NCBI GenBank assembly: GCA_964565705.1
Contig: CAZMGD010000135.1
Coordinates: 1 to 9,556, forward strand
Length of the DNA stretch: 9,556 nt
From: CAZMGD01 sp964565705
Lineage (GTDB): Bacteria > Actinomycetota > Acidimicrobiia > Acidimicrobiales > Ilumatobacteraceae
Direction: 5' to 3'
The notes below the pieces were generated by a model. The model searched no databases. It worked only from the letters and a program-made list of their open reading frames with translations, and was not told the DNA's origin. Both the position numbers and the translations under genes were made by a program. The first letter of the stretch is position 1; each line of letters opens with the position of its first letter. Shown here in pieces: positions 6,349 through 9,556 of this stretch.

Positions 6349-6353
6349 ACGCG

Positions 6354-6860
6354 ATGAGCGACGACACGACGCCACAGCGCCGGATCGAGGTCGATCGGGC
6401 GATCGCCGCCGATCCGGCCACGATCTTCGACGTGCTGCGGTCACCTCGAGGTCACGTGGACATCGACGCATCCGGCATGCTGATGTCATCCGAGGGCGAG
6501 CCAGCCGCCGCGGTCGGCGACCGCTTCGTCGTCCACATGGACCGCGACTCGCTGCGCGACTTCGATCTCGGCGAGTACGACGTCACGGTCGTGATCACCG
6601 CGTTCGACCCCGATCGGGAGATCGCGTGGACCGTCGACGGGCAGCTGCAGCCGCCGATCGGGCACGTGTACGGCTACCGGCTCGAGCCGATCGACGGCGG
6701 CACGCTCGTCACCTCGTACTACGACTGGACGAGCATCCACGAGGCCTACGAGGGAGCCGTCGACGCGATCTTCCCGGTGATCTCCGAGACCAACCTCCGC
6801 GCGACGCTCGGCATCCTCGCCCGCACCGTCGCCCCCGGACGCCCGCGCCCCGGCGCCTGA
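6354..6860 (+). CDS. SRPBCC family protein (polyketide cyclase/START-like), 168 aa
   Basis: The N-terminus RRIEVDRAIAADPATIFDVLRSPRGHVDIDASGML is the typical opening of the SRPBCC helix-grip fold: a first beta strand, then the A-x-x-I-F-x-x-L helices. Later strands are visible in VGDRFVVHM, DVTVVITAFDPDREIAWTV, GHVYGYRLEPIDGGTLVTSYYDW and a long C-terminal helix, ISETNLRATLGILART. Such proteins bind hydrophobic ligands in a central cavity, and some are cyclases or aromatase-like enzymes; the ligand cannot be read from the sequence. The start at ATG 6354 is supported by AAGGGGG 5 bases upstream. It follows the VOC gene on the same strand but is separated by 160 bases with its own repeats, so it probably has its own promoter. 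Its stop lies 4 bases from the stop of the convergent membrane-peptide gene. Confidence 0.85.
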   Translation: MSDDTTPQRRIEVDRAIAADPATIFDVLRSPRGHVDIDASGMLMSSEGEPAAAVGDRFVVHMDRDSLRDFDLGEYDVTVVITAFDPDREIAWTVDGQLQPPIGHVYGYRLEPIDGGTLVTSYYDWTSIHEAYEGAVDAIFPVISETNLRATLGILARTVAPGRPRPGA

Positions 6861-6864
6861 GCGG

Positions 6865-7002
6865 TCAGCGGGACATGCCCTCCGGTGGCCAGTCCCCATG
6901 GTGGACGTCCCGATCGCGCGAGGGTCGACCACGCCGGACCATGAGCGCGACCGCGCTCGCCAGCAACACCGCGGCGCCGACGACGCTGACCACGAGCGTC
7001 AC
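6865..7002 (-). CDS. small single-pass membrane protein, 45 aa, coupled to the SulP transporter
   Basis: A GTG start at 7000-7002 overlaps the TGA stop of the SulP gene (6999-7001) by 4 bases in the GTGA arrangement, a standard sign of translational coupling. The product begins TLVVSVVGAAVLLASAVALM (residues 2-21), a clean membrane helix with no charged residue. A basic patch, RRGRPSRDR, follows (residues 23-31), then a short polar tail ending WPPEGMSR. The positive-inside rule predicts the N-terminus outside and the tail in the cytoplasm. I do not recognise a family. Its position suggests an accessory subunit or stabiliser of the SulP transporter, but that is inference. It could also be a fortuitous extension; the membrane helix and exact overlap argue against that. 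Confidence 0.6.
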   Translation of the reverse strand: MTLVVSVVGAAVLLASAVALMVRRGRPSRDRDVHHGDWPPEGMSR

Positions 7003-8696
7003 CGATCGGCTCCCGTCTGGGCGGCGACCCACTCCCACGCCTCGTCGTGGGCACGCCGGGTGGTGACACCGACGACCTCGGTGCCGGCGTACAGGCTCAT
7101 CCGTCCGGCAGCCTCGGAGGCGGCCAGCTGAGCGATCAGGCGCTCGTTGTCGGTCACGATCACCAGCCGGCTGTCGACGGCGGCGAGCGCCGCGGCGTAG
7201 GCGGCCAGCACGTCGAGCACCGTCACGCCCGCAGCGTCGCCGCCGCGCAGCCGGAGCACCACGACCGAGTGCTGCGACGACGCCGTCACGGTGGGCATCT
7301 GCTTGCGCAACGTGTCCGCGGTGGCGAAGAACACCGGGCCGTACGGTTGGAGCACGACCACGTCGCCGGCTGCGAGATCCTGCGGAGGAGGCTGCTCGAC
7401 GGGCTGACCGTCGTCGCGGAACACGATGCGCCGCGTCGTCAGGCGCGACGACTGGCCGATCACGAACAGCAGCACGGACATGCCGACTCCGACGAGCACC
7501 GCGAACTGGAGCGGGAGGATCATCGTCAGGATCAACGTGATCGTCATCACGGTCAGCGGTACCGAGCCCGTTTGCGCGACCGCCCGGATCTTCGCCGGCT
7601 TCACCGTCGCGCACCCGACCACGATCAGCAGGCCGGCGAGACCGGACATCGCCACCCGCTCGACGACGCCGACGAACGCGATCAGCACCACCGCCATCGT
7701 CAGCCCGGCGAACAACGTCGCCGCGCGCGACCTCGCGCCGGCGCTGACGATGAGCGACGACGCCGACATCGATCCCCCGACCGGCATCCCCTGGAGCAAG
7801 CCGGACACGACGTTGCCGGCGCCCTGGCCGATGAAGTCCTGCGATGCGTCCACCGGGACGTGGTCGCGGTTCGGGAAGCCGGCCGACACGCCCGCTCCCT
7901 GGACGAGGCCGACGAAGGCCAGGGATGCGGCCGGGATCAACAGGCCGGGGACGTCGCCGAGCACGGGGAGCTTCGGCAGGGGCAGTCCGCGAGGCACGGC
8001 AGCGACGTCGCTGACGAGCGCGACCGGGTGGTCGAGCTCGATGAACAAGGCGGCGAGTGCCGAGCCTGCGGCCACGGCGACGACGAGCCCGAGGGCCCCG
8101 AGCCGGGTGCGCTGGAGGATCAAGATCAGCACCACCGTGACCGTGCCGACGATCACGGTCGGCAGGTCGATCCGGCCCGGATGGGTCACCACGTCGAACG
8201 CCCGAGCGATCCGGCTGGAACCCTCCGAGTCGTAGCCCGTGAAGTTGTCCAGCTGTCCGAGCACGATGTTCACCCCGACCGCGGCGACGAACCCCGTCAA
8301 GACCGACTTGGACACGAAGCGCAGCAGTGAACCCATGTGCAAGGCCCCGGCGACGATCATCACGATGCCGGTGACGATGCTCAGGGTGAACAGTGCACGG
8401 GCAGGATCGTCGCGGCGGGCGAGGTCCACGTCGGCGACGATGATCGACATCGCCCCGGTGGCCTGTACCGCCATGTAGGTGCTGCTCGTGAACAGCGTGG
8501 CGCCGACCATCCCGAACAGGTAGGCGTACACGCCGGCGAGCGGGTTGACGCCGGCGAGCAGCCCGCTCGCCAGCCCGTCGGGCACGCTCTCGACGCCGAG
8601 CACCAAGCCCGCCATGGCGTCATCCTTCGCCGTCCCCCGATCCAGCAGGGAGCGCGGTCGCGCGATCGGGAACCGGCGCAGGGACCCCTTCGTCAC
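6999..8696 (-). CDS. SulP family (SLC26-like) anion transporter with C-terminal STAS domain (565 aa)
   Basis: SulP proteins are integral membrane carriers of sulfate, bicarbonate and other anions. Visible are the first membrane region DAMAGLVLGVESVPDGLASGLLAGVNP (the family's AGL...P...A signature), the following GVYAYLFGMVGATLF and SSTYMAVQATGAMSIIVADV, and about ten further hydrophobic segments to roughly residue 430. GQGAGNVVSGLLQGMPVGGSMSASSL matches the conserved SulP N/Q-G...G..P..G..S region. A STAS domain follows from about residue 440, with SVVVLRLRGGDAAGVTVLDVL. The GTG start at 8694-8696 comes 2 bases after the amidohydrolase stop (8699-8701), implying coupling; an ATG at 8613-8615 (28 residues in) would remove the expected pre-helix segment. 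The open frame continues upstream to 8984, but that part is antisense-type shadow of the amidohydrolase. The transported anion is unknown. Confidence 0.9.
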   Translation of the reverse strand: MTKGSLRRFPIARPRSLLDRGTAKDDAMAGLVLGVESVPDGLASGLLAGVNPLAGVYAYLFGMVGATLFTSSTYMAVQATGAMSIIVADVDLARRDDPARALFTLSIVTGIVMIVAGALHMGSLLRFVSKSVLTGFVAAVGVNIVLGQLDNFTGYDSEGSSRIARAFDVVTHPGRIDLPTVIVGTVTVVLILILQRTRLGALGLVVAVAAGSALAALFIELDHPVALVSDVAAVPRGLPLPKLPVLGDVPGLLIPAASLAFVGLVQGAGVSAGFPNRDHVPVDASQDFIGQGAGNVVSGLLQGMPVGGSMSASSLIVSAGARSRAATLFAGLTMAVVLIAFVGVVERVAMSGLAGLLIVVGCATVKPAKIRAVAQTGSVPLTVMTITLILTMILPLQFAVLVGVGMSVLLFVIGQSSRLTTRRIVFRDDGQPVEQPPPQDLAAGDVVVLQPYGPVFFATADTLRKQMPTVTASSQHSVVVLRLRGGDAAGVTVLDVLAAYAAALAAVDSRLVIVTDNERLIAQLAASEAAGRMSLYAGTEVVGVTTRRAHDEAWEWVAAQTGADR

Positions 8697-8698
8697 GC

Positions 8699-9556
8699 TC
8701 ACACTTGACGGTGGCGCGCGGCGTACGTCGGCTCGTCCACCCCGTACAGCTTCGCCGCGTTCTCCCACAGGAACTTGCGCCGGATCTCGGGCGGCGCGTC
8801 GCCCAGGCTGGCCTCGATCTTCTCGTGGACGTTGCGGTAGAGGCACGTCGGGTGCGGGAAGTCGGTCTCGAACAGCACGTTGTCGACCGGGATGTCGTCG
8901 AGCAGCCGGCGGGGCGCGACCGTCTCGAACCAGTAGCACGCGTACACCTGGCGGGCGAAGTACTCCGACGGCATCAGCTCCCACTGGCTCGTCCGGTCGA
9001 CCCGGCCCTCGAGGTAGGCGTGGTCCACGGCTTCGAGCACGAACGGGATCCAGCCGATCCCGCTCTCCACCGACACGACCTTGACCCCCGGGAAGCGGGG
9101 CAGCACCCCGCTCGTGAGCAGATCGGCGACCTGCAGACCGTTCTTCAGGAACAGCTCGGTCGATGTGTACGCGTAGGTCGACGCCGTGCCGTGGGCGGCG
9201 ATGCGGTCCGGCGTGAACGACGTGCCGGTGTCGCCGCTGCCGAGGTGCAGGTGCACCGGCAGGCCCGTGTCCTGGGCGACGGCCCAGAACCGGTCCCAGT
9301 GCGGATCCCCGAGGTGAGGCAGCCCGAAGCGCGACGGCTCGCCGGTGAACAGGATCCCGCGGTGGCCCGCTGCAGCGCCTCGCTCGATCTCGGCGACCGC
9401 GGCCTCGACGTCCCAGAACGGCGTCGTCATCACGGTCAGCAGGCGACGGTGGTCGGCAGCGGCCCAGTCGCGGAGGAAGTCGTTGTAGGCCCGGACGCAG
9501 ATCAGCTTGAGCTCGTCGTCTCCGAGCCGCAGGAACCGCTGGCTGCCGAAGCCGGC
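8699..9556 (-). CDS. amidohydrolase family 2 (ACMSD-like TIM-barrel) metal-dependent hydrolase/decarboxylase, cut by right edge
   Basis: The C-terminal 285 residues are visible; the reading frame is open to base 9556, so the start lies outside the window. The GTG/ATG pair at 9428-9433 is internal: the residues before it (FLRLGDDELKLICVRAYNDFLRDWAAADHRRLL, broken here by the edge) match the family's usual YNDW/YNDFL helix. Hallmarks in fragment numbering are the strand LPVHLHLGSG with H102 and H104, SVESGIGWIPF (a conserved Glu-Ser-Gly-x-Gly-Trp strand end), VLFETDFPHP with the catalytic-type Asp at 232 and His at 235, and the ending FLWENAAKLYGV. Relatives decarboxylate or hydrolyse aromatic and related acids. 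The N-terminal HxH metal motif, if present, lies off the edge. It is followed after 2 bases by the SulP transporter gene. The substrate is unknown. Confidence 0.92.
   Translation of the reverse strand, partial: AGFGSQRFLRLGDDELKLICVRAYNDFLRDWAAADHRRLLTVMTTPFWDVEAAVAEIERGAAAGHRGILFTGEPSRFGLPHLGDPHWDRFWAVAQDTGLPVHLHLGSGDTGTSFTPDRIAAHGTASTYAYTSTELFLKNGLQVADLLTSGVLPRFPGVKVVSVESGIGWIPFVLEAVDHAYLEGRVDRTSQWELMPSEYFARQVYACYWFETVAPRRLLDDIPVDNVLFETDFPHPTCLYRNVHEKIEASLGDAPPEIRRKFLWENAAKLYGVDEPTYAARHRQV

Larger units (their letters stand above)
6194..6353. other. intergenic region with inverted and direct repeats upstream of the SRPBCC gene
   Basis: This 160-base gap is the longest non-coding stretch in the window. 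It holds a perfect 10-base inverted repeat (6216-6225 and 6278-6287), a perfect 8-base inverted repeat (6295-6302 and 6327-6334), and an imperfect direct repeat of GACGC(C)AGATCG near 6224-6235 and 6261-6271. The ribosome binding site of the next gene lies at its end. No convincing -35/-10 pair could be chosen, and no RNA gene or small ORF with good support was seen. Confidence 0.55.

Noticed and set aside
7047..8330. Plus-strand open frame (427 codons) opposite SulP
   Set aside because: It is rich in His, Arg, Asp and Gln, as expected from the complement of hydrophobic SulP codons. No fold or motif is visible.
8697..8984. N-terminal extension of SulP to 8984
   Set aside because: The extra 96 residues overlap the amidohydrolase coding region in another frame and lack membrane or family character.

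Overview
The window is visibly GC-rich throughout, with strong third-position G/C bias, GTG starts, tight gene packing and long antisense shadow frames. The domain set (large AAA/STAND transcriptional regulator, winged-helix SAM methyltransferase, two-part GNAT, VOC and SRPBCC proteins) fits a high-GC actinobacterium. A more exact placement, such as Acidimicrobiia or Mycobacteriales, is not supportable from this sequence alone. No rRNA, tRNA, CRISPR array or insertion sequence was seen.

Layout: (1) 1-608, minus: N-terminal part of a type I sulfatase running off the left edge. (2) 698-5709, minus: methyltransferase (4594-5709), a 1000-residue ATPase regulator (1571-4573) and a GNAT acetyltransferase (698-1519), co-oriented and closely spaced. 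(3) 5774-6193, plus: a small VOC/glyoxalase-like protein divergent from the methyltransferase across a 64-base gap. (4) 6354-6860, plus: an SRPBCC (polyketide cyclase/START-like) protein preceded by a 160-base intergenic region rich in inverted repeats. (5) 6865-9556, minus: an amidohydrolase running off the right edge, a SulP-family anion transporter starting 2 bases after it, and a previously unlisted 45-residue membrane peptide overlapping the SulP stop codon by 4 bases. This cluster converges on the SRPBCC gene with only 4 bases between stops.

The most notable feature is a cis-element of about 43 bases present twice, directly against the start codons of the methyltransferase and the GNAT gene (5707-5749 and 1517-1559). 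The copies agree at 36 of 43 positions with identical spacing to the ATG, and similarity continues into the first codons (MTNTT and MTTNTT). Each copy holds the palindromic blocks TGGCGCCA and TGGC-N3-GCCA. These sit roughly where -10 and -35 elements of a leaderless transcript would lie, and neither gene has a Shine-Dalgarno sequence. Because the regulator gene lies between the two copies, the simplest model is a self-contained regulon: the ATPase regulator (or an alternative sigma factor) acts at this element to control the methyltransferase, itself, the GNAT enzyme and possibly the divergent VOC protein. The regulator's C-terminal region looks like a winged helix split by a coiled coil, which would supply the missing DNA-binding function. 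This model is inference; the repeat itself is directly visible.

The amidohydrolase, SulP and small membrane peptide form a translationally coupled operon whose substrate cannot be read from the sequence.
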